A DNA stretch of 5,029 nt, taken from Methanolinea sp. SDB (GTDB lineage Archaea > Halobacteriota > Methanomicrobia > Methanomicrobiales > Methanospirillaceae). The stretch's first letter is position 1; each line of letters begins with the position of its first letter. The stretch covers positions 1 to 5,029 of the forward strand of contig LKUF01000294.1 of NCBI GenBank assembly GCA_001412335.1, in the 5' to 3' direction. Made by a program: the position numbers and the translations under genes. Positions 4,747 to 5,029 of the stretch are shown here, piece by piece. The notes beneath the pieces are model-generated. The model did no database searches. It saw nothing but the letters and a program-made list of their open reading frames with translations, and was not told the DNA's origin.

Positions 4747-5029
4747 ATGTCCCCCCTCCTGGCCGACACCAAGACCCTCGCAACCGTTATCCTGGCAGTC
4801 CTCGCCGTCGCCGCTATCGCATACACCGTGCCCTTCATCCTGGGTGACAGGGATGAACCCGTTGTAAACCTCACGGCAGAGGCCGGACCCTCCTCTGTAC
4901 GGGTCTTCCACGTCGGAGGCGAACCCCTTGTCCGGGACAACCTCGAGTTCACGCTTGACGGAACCGGGATTTCGCGTGAGTCGGTCTATATCCAGGACAA
5001 TGAAGAGTGGCCGTTCTCCATCGGAGAGA
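4747..5029 (+). CDS. Pilin-related membrane-anchored protein, N-terminal 94 residues (runs off the window)
   Basis: The frame begins at ATG 4747, has an in-frame TAA at 4726-4728 just upstream with no other start between, and is still open at the window end. Residues 10-32 form one hydrophobic segment (TLATVILAVLAVAAIAY and onward), followed by a short charged turn (GDRDEP) and a beta-rich domain. HVGGEPL at 55-61 matches HAGGDNL and HDGGDPL in the two preceding pilins, and the following segment (LEFTLDG, then EEWPFSIGE) parallels the composite pilin (LETLIRIDG, then GEWSVGK). It therefore appears to be a paralogue of the pilin ectodomain. Unlike the others, its leader (MSPLLADTKTLA) lacks the G/A-VSEVIG cleavage motif, so it may be a permanently anchored relative or accessory protein rather than a processed pilin. 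A sequon lies at N41. The C-terminal part is unknown. Confidence 0.82.
   Translation, partial: MSPLLADTKTLATVILAVLAVAAIAYTVPFILGDRDEPVVNLTAEAGPSSVRVFHVGGEPLVRDNLEFTLDGTGISRESVYIQDNEEWPFSIGE

Noticed and set aside
4284..4952. Overlapping minus-strand open frames around the end of the composite pilin and the next gene
   Set aside because: They lie opposite well-supported coding sequence, have no promoter or ribosome site that I can see, and overlap each other.

Overview
The window looks like chromosomal DNA from a euryarchaeon, most likely a methanogen of the Methanomicrobia/Methanomicrobiales type. This is an inference from four signs: N-terminal signals of the archaeal type IV pilin kind (VSEVIG, VSDVVG, LSEVIG followed by one hydrophobic helix), archaeal TATA-like promoter boxes, an apparently leaderless gene, and PKD and SdrD-B-like surface modules of the sort common in methanogens. 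I cannot name the species from sequence alone.

Layout, all on the plus strand: (1) 1-330 is the C-terminal end of an unrecognised soluble protein. (2) 331-639 is an unusually structured 309-bp intergenic region with two diverged copies of a ~55-bp direct repeat, an 8-bp stem hairpin between them, a 6+6 dyad, and a TATA box 30 bp before the next start codon. (3) 640-2109 encodes a 489-residue prepilin-like, membrane-anchored surface protein with an AT-rich insert in its middle. (4) 2109-2513 encodes a 134-residue pilin whose start codon overlaps the previous stop (TGATG). (5) 2595-4628, with its own TATA-like box and a good Shine-Dalgarno site, encodes a 677-residue composite pilin: pilin N-domain, Thr/Pro stalk, SdrD-B-like domain, PKD domain and a beta-helix-like C-terminal region. 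(6) 4747-5029 is the start of a fourth, related protein that keeps the ectodomain motif of the pilins but not the prepilin cleavage motif.

Together this reads as a surface-filament locus. The small pilin resembles an ordinary subunit. The two large proteins share the same kind of N-terminal assembly helix but carry long extracellular regions, so they are plausible minor or tip subunits that display binding domains. The fourth protein could be an anchored relative or accessory subunit. No pilus ATPase, platform protein or prepilin peptidase gene lies in the window, so assembly would depend on machinery encoded elsewhere. The most interesting points are the composite 677-residue pilin, the mosaic insert in the 489-residue protein, the repeat-rich upstream region, and the recurring H-x-G-G-[DE]-x-L ectodomain motif in three neighbouring genes.
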